Below are positions 14,591 through 23,781 of a stretch of 64,000 nt of DNA, in pieces. The stretch spans positions 16,881 to 80,880 of the forward strand of contig CAYTGU010000006.1 in assembly GCA_964437505.1 (NCBI GenBank), in the 5' to 3' direction. How positions within the stretch are numbered: the first letter of the stretch is position 1; each line of letters begins with the position of its first letter. The notes beneath the pieces were generated by a model. The model was not told the origin of the DNA. It saw only the letters and a list, made by a program, of their open reading frames with translations, and did not search any database. Source of the DNA: JAHJDO01 sp964437505 (GTDB lineage: Bacteria; JAHJDO01). Made by a program: the position numbers and the translations under genes.

Positions 14591-15429
14591 AGATTGTTAA
14601 AACTGTAGGCCACATGCAGCAATTATCCAAGGGAATAAGACATCATAATAAGAGCATTGGTTTTGTTCCAACAATGGGGTATCTTCACGACGGACATTTG
14701 AGTCTTATACATAGAGTAAGAAAGGACTGTGATGTTGTAGTTGTGAGTATATTTGTGAATCCAACGCAGTTTGCCCCGGGAGAGGATTTAAAGAAATACC
14801 CGAGAGATTTTGATATGGACAGGAAACTGGCAAAAAGAGCAGGAGCGGATATCATTTTTTATCCGGATGCGAAACATATTTATACTAAGGGTTTTTCTGC
14901 ATTTATTGATGTTGAAAATCTGGATAAAGTCTGGGAAGGGAAAACAAGACCTGCACATTTTAGAGGAGTATGCACTGTTGTCGGGAAACTTTTCAACATT
15001 GTGAATCCGGATATTGCTTATTTTGGACAGAAAGATGCTCAACAAGCCGCAATCATTAAAAGGATGGTGAAAGACCTGAATTTTAACGTGAGTATTGTTG
15101 TTGCGCCAACTGTCAGAGAAAAGGATGGTTTGGCAATGAGTTCAAGAAATAAATATTTATCTTCTGAGGAAAGAAAGGCAGCTTTGGTATTATACAGATC
15201 TTTACAGGAAGCAGATGGAATGATAAAAAACGGAGAAAAAAAATCTGATAATGTGTTAGAACGCATGAGAGATGTAATAAAGAAAGAAAAGCTGGCGCAT
15301 TTGGATTATGTTGGGATAGTCAATCAGGAGGATTTTTCGCCTGTTTCTGAGATTTTAAAAACCAGTTTAATTATAATCGCCTGTCGCATAGGCAAAACAC
15401 GGCTTATAGACAATTTTTTGCTGATGTGA
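14587..15429 (+). CDS. panC: Pantothenate synthetase
   Basis: 280 residues, normal. PanC joins pantoate and beta-alanine using ATP. The motifs GFVPTMGYLHDGHLSL (HIGH-like nucleotide site), SIFVNPTQFAPGEDLKKYPR, YFGQKDAQQAAII and GLAMSSRNKYLS (KMSKS-like) are complete. Coupled to panB. No aspartate decarboxylase (panD) for beta-alanine lies in this window. Confidence 0.96.
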   Translation: MKIVKTVGHMQQLSKGIRHHNKSIGFVPTMGYLHDGHLSLIHRVRKDCDVVVVSIFVNPTQFAPGEDLKKYPRDFDMDRKLAKRAGADIIFYPDAKHIYTKGFSAFIDVENLDKVWEGKTRPAHFRGVCTVVGKLFNIVNPDIAYFGQKDAQQAAIIKRMVKDLNFNVSIVVAPTVREKDGLAMSSRNKYLSSEERKAALVLYRSLQEADGMIKNGEKKSDNVLERMRDVIKKEKLAHLDYVGIVNQEDFSPVSEILKTSLIIIACRIGKTRLIDNFLLM

Positions 15430-15469
15430 TAGCATAACGGGAAATTTTTGGATAAAAATAAGGGGTTTT

Positions 15470-16327
15470 ATGATGCAAGTTTATATTGATGGAAAATTCT
15501 TTCCGCAGTCAAAGGCAAATGTTTCCGTATATGACCACGGATTTTTATATGGGGACGGAGTTTTTGAGGGGATCAGGATCTATAATGACAATATATTTAT
15601 GCTGGATGAACATATAAACAGGCTTTATGATTCTGCAAAGGCAATCAAATTAATAATTCCATTATCAAAGGTAGAATTAAGAAATGCTGTTACACAAACT
15701 CATAAAGTTAACGGATTGAAGGATGGATATATAAGATTGATAGTAACAAGAGGCGTAGGGGATCTGGGTATTGATCCAGGAAAGTGCCCTAAACCATCAA
15801 TTATCATCATTGTTAACAAAATAACTCTTTATCCGGGAGAACTTTATAAGAAAGGAATGGAGATCATAACTGCATCTACGCAAAGAACGCCTGTCAGCGC
15901 TCTGAATCCTCAGATAAAATCCATGAATTATCTGAATAACATCCTTGCCAAGATTGAGGCGGTAAATGCCGGTGCTAACGAAGCGCTAATGCTGAATTCC
16001 TCCGGCAATGTTGTTGAATGCAGCGGGGATAATATATTTATATACAGAAATGGTACTCTTATCACTCCGCCTACATCCATTGGTGCATTGGATGGGATTA
16101 CAAGGGGAATAGTTATAAAGATTGCTAAGCAGGAAGGCTTGAAGGTTGAAGAACTTATTTTTTCGAGATATGAAGTATATACTTCTGATGAATGTTTCTT
16201 AACCGGAACAGCAGCTGAAATTATCCCTGTAATAAAACTTGATGGAAGAGAAATAGGAAACGGAAAACCCGGAAAAATCACAGCGCTTCTAATAAACAAG
16301 TTCAAGAAATTTACCGGAGAGAAATAG
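15470..16327 (+). CDS. Class IV aminotransferase, probable branched-chain amino-acid aminotransferase
   Basis: 285 residues. PLP enzyme of fold type IV: YDHGFLYGDGVFEGIR start, catalytic Lys in NPQIKSMNYLNN, EALMLNSSGNVVECSGDN, and LTGTAAEIIPV near the end. This set fits the short archaeal/bacterial IlvE type; D-amino-acid transaminase or aminodeoxychorismate lyase belong to the same fold and cannot be fully excluded. AAGGGG precedes two adjacent ATGs (15470 and 15473). It lies between panC and mcsA, close to a pathway using ketoisovalerate. Confidence 0.85.
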   Translation: MMQVYIDGKFFPQSKANVSVYDHGFLYGDGVFEGIRIYNDNIFMLDEHINRLYDSAKAIKLIIPLSKVELRNAVTQTHKVNGLKDGYIRLIVTRGVGDLGIDPGKCPKPSIIIIVNKITLYPGELYKKGMEIITASTQRTPVSALNPQIKSMNYLNNILAKIEAVNAGANEALMLNSSGNVVECSGDNIFIYRNGTLITPPTSIGALDGITRGIVIKIAKQEGLKVEELIFSRYEVYTSDECFLTGTAAEIIPVIKLDGREIGNGKPGKITALLINKFKKFTGEK

Positions 16328-16328
16328 C

Positions 16329-16820
16329 ATGCTCTGTCAGATTTGTGAGGAACAGGAGGCAACGGTTCATTACACGGAAATTCTCAATAACAAAGCAGTA
16401 GAGCTGCATCTATGTGAAGATTGTGCCAAAAAAAAAGAGATAATAGATCAATCCGGGAATTTTTCTATGGCGGATTTGGTTAAAGGGCTTACAGGTTTTG
16501 TAGAGACAGAAGACGGGGAGGCAAATCTGAAGTGTGATAATTGTGGTCTTTTGTTTTCGGATTTTAGAAAGACGGGACGTTTTGGCTGCAGCAGGTGTTA
16601 TAAAACGTTCCAAGCTGAACTGGAACCGCTGATAAAGAGGATTCACGGCAGCACAAAACATGTTGGCAGTGTCGTGCCGGCTAAGTATGCTAAAGAAACT
16701 CAGACTTTATCAAAGATTGAAAAGCTGAAGGTAGAAATGGAAAAGGCTGTTCAGCAGGAAGCGTTTGAGAAGGCGGCAAAGATTCGTGACCAGATAAAAA
16801 AGCTTGAAAAAGGAATTTAA
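16329..16820 (+). CDS. mcsA: McsA-like zinc protein, activator of the protein-arginine kinase
   Basis: 163 residues. Two zinc-binding Cys4-type units (CQICEEQEA with CEDCAKKK; CDNCGLLF with CSRCYKTF) are followed by a C-terminal UVR motif (QQEAFEKAAKIRDQIKKLEKG). In Firmicutes McsA activates the arginine kinase McsB and, with ClpC, marks proteins for degradation. Gene order mcsA-mcsB-clpC is kept, but the usual ctsR repressor gene is absent; an aminotransferase lies upstream instead. It starts 2 bases after that gene's stop. Confidence 0.92.
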   Translation: MLCQICEEQEATVHYTEILNNKAVELHLCEDCAKKKEIIDQSGNFSMADLVKGLTGFVETEDGEANLKCDNCGLLFSDFRKTGRFGCSRCYKTFQAELEPLIKRIHGSTKHVGSVVPAKYAKETQTLSKIEKLKVEMEKAVQQEAFEKAAKIRDQIKKLEKGI

Positions 16821-16822
16821 TA

Positions 16823-17890
16823 ATGTCTATTGATAAGTTGGTTGGACAGATTGCCGGCTGGCTGCAGAAGGAAGGGCCTCTGTCAGACATAGTTGTGAGC
16901 AGCAGAGTAAGACTTGCAAGGAATTATGATCTGATACCTTTTCCTCATCGCGCTAATAAGGAGCAGCTCAGAGAAGTAATATCAAAGACAGAGAAAGCTA
17001 TAAAGAATAGTAAGTATTTAAAAAACACCTCAATTATAGACATGTCGGATTTAACAGATATAGATATCCAGTTTCTGGTGGAAAAACACCTTATAAGCCA
17101 GGAGTTTGGAAAGCCAAAATCAGAACGGATATTAGTAGTCAGTGATAGAGAGATTATTAGTATAATGGTTAATGAAGAGGATCATTTGCGGCTTCAATGC
17201 ATACAGTCCGGTTTACAGCTATTAGATAGCTGGAGATTGATCAATCAGGCAACATTAGAGCTTGAATCGCAAGTGGAATTTGCCTTTTCTAAGACATGGG
17301 GATACTTGACATCGTGTCCTACTAATGTTGGAACAGGTATGAGAGCATCGGTTTTGATCCATCTTCCTGCATTAGTAATTACCAAGCAGATAGGAAAAGT
17401 CCTGCAAGCAGTTGCCAAGCTGGGTATTGCAATTAGAGGGCTTTATGGAGAGGGGACTGAAGCGTATGGAAATTTCTTTCAAATATCTAATCAGGTTACT
17501 CTGGGATATAGCGAGGAGGACATAATAAATAATATTGAATCTGTAGTAAAACAAGTCGTTGGTTATGAGGAGAATGCCAGGACACTAATGATAAAAGAAG
17601 ATAAAAAAGTGATAGAAGATAAGATTTGGCGCGCGTATGGAGTACTTTCGAATGTTAGAATCATTGATTTTCAGGAGACTTTAAACTTGTTGTCTCTTCT
17701 GCGATTAGGAATTGGATTGAAGATGATAGGCAAAATAGATAGAATATTAGTCAATAGAATGTTTATTATTACACAACCAGCGTATCTTCAAAAATTAGAA
17801 GGGAAAAAACTAGAGCCTTATGAGCGTGATATAGCAAGAGCAAACCTTATTAGGAAAAATTTAGAAAAAGGGGAAAATAAAGATGTTTAG
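16823..17890 (+). CDS. mcsB: Protein-arginine kinase McsB
   Basis: 355 residues. Phosphagen-kinase fold: VSSRVRLARN near residue 30, the NEEDHLRLQCIQSG loop, CPTNVGTGMRASV with the conserved Cys-Pro-Thr-Asn, and a C-terminal RDIARANLIRKNL resembling the phosphoarginine-recognition tail. There is no N-terminal creatine-kinase-type domain, which separates McsB from metazoan-type arginine kinases. It phosphorylates arginines on damaged proteins for ClpCP. Overlaps clpC by 8 bases and follows mcsA by 2. Confidence 0.94.
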   Translation: MSIDKLVGQIAGWLQKEGPLSDIVVSSRVRLARNYDLIPFPHRANKEQLREVISKTEKAIKNSKYLKNTSIIDMSDLTDIDIQFLVEKHLISQEFGKPKSERILVVSDREIISIMVNEEDHLRLQCIQSGLQLLDSWRLINQATLELESQVEFAFSKTWGYLTSCPTNVGTGMRASVLIHLPALVITKQIGKVLQAVAKLGIAIRGLYGEGTEAYGNFFQISNQVTLGYSEEDIINNIESVVKQVVGYEENARTLMIKEDKKVIEDKIWRAYGVLSNVRIIDFQETLNLLSLLRLGIGLKMIGKIDRILVNRMFIITQPAYLQKLEGKKLEPYERDIARANLIRKNLEKGENKDV

Positions 17891-20357
17891 CAGATTTACA
17901 GAAAGAGCAAAACGTGTAGTTATAATGGCAAAGGAAGAAGCTACTCGCATGAATCATCCGCAGGTTGGAACAGAACATATTTTACTTGGTCTTCTCAGAG
18001 TGGGTAGTGGAGTAGCTCTGGCAGTAATTGAAAAATTGGGTATAGATTCAAAAAAGATAAGAGTAGAGATAGAGAAAAAAGTACAAACAGGTTCTCCTAC
18101 ACTAATACTTGGAGAGATGCCTTTAACTCCACAAGCCAAGAGAGTTTTAGAGATTGCTCTTGAGGAAGCGGCTGCACTTGGACATAATTATGTTGGGACA
18201 GAACATATATTTCTTGGCTTAATTCGTGAAAAAGAAGGAATCGCGGCTCAGGTTCTTGAACAAATGGGACTTAATTTGGAAAAGGTAAGAGCTGAAATAA
18301 TGGGCCTTCTCGGTGGCGAGCCTTTAAGCGCAACAGCAGGTCATGCAGGATCGGGAGTGACTGGAGCGAAGACTAATAAGACACCTGCGCTTGATGCATT
18401 TGGCACTAATCTTACAAAGCTTGCAGTTGACGGAAAACTTGATCCTGTTATAGGGAGAAAGGATGAAATAGAGAGAGTAATCCATATATTAAGCAGGAGG
18501 AAAAAGAATAATCCTGTTCTTTTAGGAGATGCGGGAGTTGGTAAAACAGCTATTGTAGAGGGATTGGCTCAGCAAATAATTGCTGGGAATGTTCCTGATT
18601 CCATTAAGGGAGAAAGGCTCATAACCCTTGATTTAGCTTCTATGGTTGCAGGGACAAAATATCGCGGTCAGTTTGAGGAAAGAATTAAGGCTCTTATGAC
18701 AGAGATAAAAAAATCGGATGATGTAATATTGTTTATTGATGAAATACATAATTTAGTAGGTGCAGGTGCTGCAGAAGGAGCAATAGATGCTTCCAGTATA
18801 CTAAAACCTGCTTTAGCCAGAGGAGATATTCAGTGTATTGGAGCAACAACTGTAGATGAGTACAGAAAATACATTGAAAAAGACGCTGCTCTGGAAAGGC
18901 GTTTTCAAACAATTATGGTTGAAGCTCCGTCTGTAAAGGAAACAATAGGGATATTGAAGGGATTAAGAGATAAGTATGAAGCATATCATAGAGTAAGGAT
19001 AGCAGATGAAGCATTGGAGTCTGCGGCTAAACTATCTGATCGTTACATAACTGATAGATTTTTACCGGATAAGGCGATAGATGTCATAGATGAAGCCGGT
19101 GCAAAGGTTCGGCTATCAGTCACGACTGCGCCTTTGGATGTAAAAAAACTTGAAAAACAAGTAAATGAGGTTAAAAAGGAAAAGGAAGCAGCTATTAAAG
19201 CACAGGATTTTGAAAAAGCGGCAGAATTAAGAGATCAGGAGAAAAAGCTGAAGGCTGAACTCTCTAGTCAGCAGAAGAATTGGAAGCAGTCGGATAAAAA
19301 AACATCAGCTGTAGTAACCACTGATGTAATTGCAGAGATTGTGTCCAAGTGGACAGGGATACCAATTCAGAGACTTCAGGAAGCGGAGGCTAAAAAGCTT
19401 CTCAAGATGGAAGAGGCTCTGCATAAGCGTGTTATTGGACAGGATGAACCAATAGAATCAATCAGCAGGGCAATAAGACGTTCACGATCGGGGTTGAAAG
19501 ATCCAAAAAGACCTGTTGGTTCATTTATTTTTCTGGGACCTACAGGAGTAGGAAAAACTGAACTTGCAAAGACATTAGCGGAGTTTTTATTTGGAGATAG
19601 AGATGCTCTTATACGTCTTGATATGTCAGAGTACATGGAGAAATTTGCTATATCAAGGCTTATCGGGGCTCCTCCTGGGTATGTAGGTTATGAGGAAGGG
19701 GGGCTGCTTACTGAAAAAGTAAGAAGACGGCCATACTCTGTGGTTCTTCTTGATGAGATAGAAAAAGCGCATCCTGATGTCTTCAATATACTCTTACAGG
19801 TATTTGACGATGGCAGATTGACAGACAGTTTAAATCATACTGTGGATTTTAGAAATACAGTATTAATTATGACATCAAACATTGGCACACGCGATATAAA
19901 GCGCGGATCTTTGGGATTTCGCTCTTCGGATAAGAAACGTACGTATGAGGAAACTAAATCCAAACTTGTGAGTGAGGTTAAACAGGTGTTTAGACCGGAA
20001 TTTATTAATAGATTGGACGAAGTAATAGTATTTCATGAGCTCACTAAAGATGAACTAAAAAAGATAGTGGATTTGATGTTAGGTGGTATATATTCCCATC
20101 TCGAATCAGATAGAATCAAATTACACATTGCTTCTCAGGCAAAGGATTTCCTTATCGAAAAAGGCTATGACCCTGTTTATGGAGCAAGACCTCTCCGAAG
20201 AGCTATACAGCGTTATATTGAAGACCCTCTCTCTGAGGAAATATTAAGGAGAAAAATTCCCAAGGGCTCCACAATAGAGGTTGTTCAAAAAGGAGATAAG
20301 CTGGATTTTAGTATAAAAAAACGGAAGGCTGCTGGAAACACAAAGGGGAAAGGATAA
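17883..20357 (+). CDS. clpC: ATP-dependent Clp protease ATPase subunit ClpC
   Basis: 824 residues. N-terminal double Clp_N repeat (residues 1-145), first AAA+ domain (Walker A GDAGVGKTA at ~215, Walker B ILFIDEIHNLVGAG), a middle domain with a UVR motif (AAIKAQDFEKAAELRDQEKKL split near 440), second AAA+ domain (GPTGVGKTE at ~553) and the D2-small domain with DPVYGARPLRRAIQ. ClpC unfolds substrates, including arginine-phosphorylated ones made by McsB, and feeds them to ClpP, whose gene is not here. A ClpP-binding loop could not be assigned with certainty. Its stop touches the next gene's start. Confidence 0.96.
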   Translation: MFSRFTERAKRVVIMAKEEATRMNHPQVGTEHILLGLLRVGSGVALAVIEKLGIDSKKIRVEIEKKVQTGSPTLILGEMPLTPQAKRVLEIALEEAAALGHNYVGTEHIFLGLIREKEGIAAQVLEQMGLNLEKVRAEIMGLLGGEPLSATAGHAGSGVTGAKTNKTPALDAFGTNLTKLAVDGKLDPVIGRKDEIERVIHILSRRKKNNPVLLGDAGVGKTAIVEGLAQQIIAGNVPDSIKGERLITLDLASMVAGTKYRGQFEERIKALMTEIKKSDDVILFIDEIHNLVGAGAAEGAIDASSILKPALARGDIQCIGATTVDEYRKYIEKDAALERRFQTIMVEAPSVKETIGILKGLRDKYEAYHRVRIADEALESAAKLSDRYITDRFLPDKAIDVIDEAGAKVRLSVTTAPLDVKKLEKQVNEVKKEKEAAIKAQDFEKAAELRDQEKKLKAELSSQQKNWKQSDKKTSAVVTTDVIAEIVSKWTGIPIQRLQEAEAKKLLKMEEALHKRVIGQDEPIESISRAIRRSRSGLKDPKRPVGSFIFLGPTGVGKTELAKTLAEFLFGDRDALIRLDMSEYMEKFAISRLIGAPPGYVGYEEGGLLTEKVRRRPYSVVLLDEIEKAHPDVFNILLQVFDDGRLTDSLNHTVDFRNTVLIMTSNIGTRDIKRGSLGFRSSDKKRTYEETKSKLVSEVKQVFRPEFINRLDEVIVFHELTKDELKKIVDLMLGGIYSHLESDRIKLHIASQAKDFLIEKGYDPVYGARPLRRAIQRYIEDPLSEEILRRKIPKGSTIEVVQKGDKLDFSIKKRKAAGNTKGKG

Positions 20358-20884
20358 TGTCAAAAAAACTCTGCGCAAGTATTTTTCTTTTTTCGCTTTG
20401 TATTCTATCTTCAACCTGTCATGCAGCAGACGAGCTAAAGATAGGTTATGTAAATTTCTCTGTGCTGTTTGAAGGTTATTACAAGACAGAAAAAGCAGAG
20501 GCTGACTTGAAAAAAGAAGCGGACAAGAAACAAGAAAGGATAAAAGAAATTCGGGAAGAGATTAATAATATTCGAAAGAAGCTTGGATCAGGTGTGTTAA
20601 AGCAAGAAGAAAAAGATAAACAGAAAGGAGTTCTCGAACAAAAGGTTCTTCAATTGAATAGAGTTATTAGAGAAAGCAAAAGAGAACTGGAAGTTAAAAG
20701 AGAAAAAGCCGTTAGGGAAATTATAAAGGACATAGAGACTGTGATTAAAGAATATTCAGAAAAAAAGGGATATACTCTGGTAATTGGGAATCGTGATCTA
20801 TTATATGTGGATAAAAAATTGGACATTACAAAGCACATAGAAGATTTATTGAAGAAAAAAGAAATGAAGAAAAACAGAAAATAA
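20357..20884 (+). CDS. OmpH/Skp-family periplasmic chaperone
   Basis: 175 residues. A signal peptide (~1-23, ending CHAADE) precedes a mature start DELKIGYVNFSVLFEGYYK, the typical OmpH/Skp beginning, then a long lysine/glutamate-rich coiled coil (~45-140) and a compact end with VIGNRDLLYVDKKLDIT. Skp carries outer-membrane proteins across the periplasm. In many bacteria it lies beside bamA and lpx genes; here lpxC-fabZ follows after 14 bases, in keeping with an outer-membrane biogenesis operon. Confidence 0.9.
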   Translation: MSKKLCASIFLFSLCILSSTCHAADELKIGYVNFSVLFEGYYKTEKAEADLKKEADKKQERIKEIREEINNIRKKLGSGVLKQEEKDKQKGVLEQKVLQLNRVIRESKRELEVKREKAVREIIKDIETVIKEYSEKKGYTLVIGNRDLLYVDKKLDITKHIEDLLKKKEMKKNRK

Positions 20885-20898
20885 TAAAAGGGAAGATT

Positions 20899-22182
20899 AT
20901 GCAATTACAGACAACAATAAGTAATGAAGCGATTTGCGAAGGTATTGGCTTGCATACAGGAAATAAAACAACCATTTGTTTTAAACCTGCGGATGAAAAT
21001 ACAGGCATAAAATTTATAAGAAAGGATTTGCCAGAGAGACCCATAGTTAAAGCGGATATTGGTGGAGTTGTTGATACAGCCAGAGGGACTTCACTAGGTA
21101 AAAGCGATATAAAAGTGCATACTGTGGAGCACGTGCTTGCAGCAGCAGCAGGTTTAGGGATTGATAATATGTTGGTTGAACTCAGCAGCAATGAGCCTCC
21201 TGTAGTTGATGGAAGCGCCTTACCATTTATAGAGGCGTTGGAGGGGGCAAAGCTTGTGCAGCAAAAAGCGCCTAGGAAGTTTTTTGAGGTAAAGGAGCCT
21301 GTTTGGGTTTCCGAAAATGGTTCTTCTTTGGTTGCTTTGCCATCAAAAGATTTTCGAATCTCATTTACTATTGACTATAATCATCCTGTGCTTAATTCCC
21401 AATTCGCATCAGTTATAATTACCCCTGAATCTTTCAAGGAAGAAATAGCCTCTGCAAGAACATTCTGTTTTCTGGAAGAGGTGGAGATGTTGCAAAAAGA
21501 AGGGCTCATAAAAGGTGGCAGTTTAGAGAATGCTGTTGTTATAGGGGACGAAGCTCTTCTTAACGATAAATTGAGGTTTGAAAACGAGTTTGTTATGCAT
21601 AAGATACTTGATTTAATGGGCGATCTGTATTTGCTGGGACAGCCAATAAAAGCGCATGTTATTTCAATAAAAAGTGGGCACTCTTTAAATATAGAGCTTG
21701 TTAAAAAACTTAAAAAAATGGAAGAGCTGGTGGATGACGACGATACGGAGACAAAAACCAGTTTAGACATAGATGAGATAAAAAAGATTCTTCCGCACAG
21801 ATATCCATTTTTACTTGTTGACAGGATAATAAAGATTGAAGAAGATAAAAAAATAGTAGGGATTAAGAATGTTACTGCCAATGAAATTTTTTTTCAGGGA
21901 CACTTTCCAGGCTATCCAATAATGCCCGGTGTGCTAATTGTTGAGGCAATGGCGCAGGTAGGCGGGATTCTGTTATTAAGAAAAAAAGAGAATAGAGGAA
22001 AGACGCCATTTTTTGCTAAGATGGATAATGTCAAATTAAGACGACCTGTCAGACCAGGAGATCAACTTGTTATAGAGGTTGAGGTAATTAAGGCAAAGAG
22101 CAGAGTTGGTAGGGTAATGGCAAAGGCTTCTGTTGACGGTGAGATAGTATGCGAAGCAGAATTAACATCAATCGTACAATAA
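20899..22182 (+). CDS. lpxC-fabZ: Fused UDP-3-O-acyl-GlcNAc deacetylase / 3-hydroxyacyl-ACP dehydratase
   Basis: 427 residues in two enzymes. Residues ~1-280 are LpxC: CEGIGLHTGNKT start, zinc motif HTVEHVLAAAAGLGI, KASARTFC-like loop (EIASARTFCF) and HKILDLMGDLYLLG with catalytic His. Residues ~290-427 are FabZ: IKKILPHRYPFLLVDRI, GHFPGYPIMPGVLIVEAMAQ with catalytic His and Glu. LpxC commits to lipid A; FabZ makes unsaturated acyl-ACP from the same hydroxyacyl-ACP pool. This fusion is known from Bacteroidetes and several candidate phyla. The lipid A genes lpxA and lpxI follow. Confidence 0.95.
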   Translation: MQLQTTISNEAICEGIGLHTGNKTTICFKPADENTGIKFIRKDLPERPIVKADIGGVVDTARGTSLGKSDIKVHTVEHVLAAAAGLGIDNMLVELSSNEPPVVDGSALPFIEALEGAKLVQQKAPRKFFEVKEPVWVSENGSSLVALPSKDFRISFTIDYNHPVLNSQFASVIITPESFKEEIASARTFCFLEEVEMLQKEGLIKGGSLENAVVIGDEALLNDKLRFENEFVMHKILDLMGDLYLLGQPIKAHVISIKSGHSLNIELVKKLKKMEELVDDDDTETKTSLDIDEIKKILPHRYPFLLVDRIIKIEEDKKIVGIKNVTANEIFFQGHFPGYPIMPGVLIVEAMAQVGGILLLRKKENRGKTPFFAKMDNVKLRRPVRPGDQLVIEVEVIKAKSRVGRVMAKASVDGEIVCEAELTSIVQ

Positions 22183-22195
22183 AGGATAATAGAAA

Positions 22196-22966
22196 ATGAC
22201 AATTCATAATACAGCCGTTATTTCTCCAAGCGCTAAGATTTCTAAAGGTGTAAAAATTGGACCGTGGAGTGTTATAGGAGAAAATGTCGAAATAGGGGAG
22301 GGGACAGAAATTGGTTCTAATGTCGTAATAGACGGCTGGACAACTATAGGTAAGAACAATAAGATATCTCCTGGCGCAGTTATTGGGACGGCTCCACAGG
22401 ATGTAAAATATACAGATGCGCGTACATACGTTAAAATAGGCAACGGGAATATTATAAGAGAATATGTTACAATTAATAGAGCAACGGAGCCAGACACAGA
22501 AACGGTGGTGGGGAATAATAATTTTTTTATGGCATATACACACATCGCACATAATTGTAAGGTAGGTAATAATGTTATAATGGTTAATTATACAGCATTA
22601 TCCGGACATACTGTGTTAGAAAATGGATGTGTATTGTCCGGTCTGGTAGGCATTCATCAGGGGGCAAGGGTTGGTAAATTCGCTATAGTAGGAGGATTAT
22701 CTAAGGTGGTTAAGGATATTCCTCCATTTGCAAGGGCAGATGGACATCCTACAAGGATATATGGACTGAATACTATAGGGTTAACAAGAAAAAACATCCC
22801 TGCTCCAGTTATAGAAAAACTTAAAAAGGCTTATAAAATCTTGTTTAGATCTGGCATGAATACTAGTCAGGCTTTAGCAAAGATTGAAGAAGATATCCCT
22901 TTGATAGATGAAATACAATATCTTATAAATTTTATTAAAACATCGGATAGAGGTATATGTAAATGA
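22196..22966 (+). CDS. lpxA: UDP-N-acetylglucosamine O-acyltransferase
   Basis: 256 residues. LpxA puts a hydroxyacyl chain on UDP-GlcNAc, the first lipid A step. The N-terminal half is a left-handed beta helix of hexapeptide repeats (IGPWSVIGENVEIGEG and on), with the catalytic-His region MAYTHIAHNCKVGNN and the C-terminal helical bundle after DGHPTRIYGLNTIGL. Starts 14 bases after lpxC-fabZ and overlaps lpxI by 4 bases. The order fabZ-lpxA-lpxI is common. Confidence 0.96.
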   Translation: MTIHNTAVISPSAKISKGVKIGPWSVIGENVEIGEGTEIGSNVVIDGWTTIGKNNKISPGAVIGTAPQDVKYTDARTYVKIGNGNIIREYVTINRATEPDTETVVGNNNFFMAYTHIAHNCKVGNNVIMVNYTALSGHTVLENGCVLSGLVGIHQGARVGKFAIVGGLSKVVKDIPPFARADGHPTRIYGLNTIGLTRKNIPAPVIEKLKKAYKILFRSGMNTSQALAKIEEDIPLIDEIQYLINFIKTSDRGICK

Positions 22967-23781
22967 AGGATGTAATAACCAGTTCTAGGATTGGCTTGAT
23001 CTCTGGAAAAGGAAAGTTTCCCATCATTTTAGCGCAAGAAGCTAAGAGAAGGGGCATGAAGGTAGTTGCTATTGCGTTAAAAGAGGCAACAAACGCCGAG
23101 TTGGAAAACTATGTAGATAAAATATATTGGATCAGTATTGGAGAGATGGAAAAAGGTTTAGATGTTTTAGTCAAAGAAGATTTAAAGGAAGTTTTCATGG
23201 TAGGGAAGGTAGAAAAGAGCCTGCTGTTTAAAAATATTTCAAGGGACGGTATGATATCTAATCTTATTAAATCTGCAGCTGATAAATTAGATAATACACT
23301 GCTAAAGGCAATATCAAATAAACTGGCTGAATTAGATATAGAATTGTTGGATTCTACTATACTTATTAGGCCTCTTATACCTCAAAGAGGCATACTTACA
23401 GAAAGAAAGCCTACACAAGCAGAGATGGATGATGTTAATTTTGGTCAGAAAATAGCCAAATCGATTGCTGCTCTATATATAGGACAAACAGTTATTGTAA
23501 AAGATAAGGCTATCCTGGCAGTAGAGGCGATAGAGGGTACTGATCAGACAATTAAGCGGGCCGGCATGTATTGTAAAAAGGGTATAGTTATGGTTAAAGT
23601 CAGCTGGCCTGATCAGGATATGCGTCTTGATGTTCCCACGATTGGTACTGATACAATCAAACTTTTAAAAGAAGTCAATGCATCTGTAATAGCTATAGAA
23701 GCGCAGAAAACCATCATTCTAGATATAGAAGAATCCGTTAATACAGCAAACCGCGCTGGAATCTGCATGGTTGCGTTCTAA
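22963..23781 (+). CDS. lpxI: UDP-2,3-diacylglucosamine pyrophosphatase LpxI
   Basis: 272 residues. LpxI hydrolyses UDP-diacylglucosamine to lipid X and is the alternative to LpxH. Evidence: N-terminal IGLISGKGKFPIILAQEAKRRG, GEMEKGLDVL, FMVGKVEKSLLF, the LLDSTILIRPLIPQRGILT segment, and the C-terminal AVEAIEGTDQTIKRAG and DVPTIGTDTIKLL with the catalytic Asp. It ends the lipid A operon and meets a convergent gene, whose stop overlaps by 4 bases. lpxB and lpxD are not in the window. Confidence 0.95.
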   Translation: MKDVITSSRIGLISGKGKFPIILAQEAKRRGMKVVAIALKEATNAELENYVDKIYWISIGEMEKGLDVLVKEDLKEVFMVGKVEKSLLFKNISRDGMISNLIKSAADKLDNTLLKAISNKLAELDIELLDSTILIRPLIPQRGILTERKPTQAEMDDVNFGQKIAKSIAALYIGQTVIVKDKAILAVEAIEGTDQTIKRAGMYCKKGIVMVKVSWPDQDMRLDVPTIGTDTIKLLKEVNASVIAIEAQKTIILDIEESVNTANRAGICMVAF

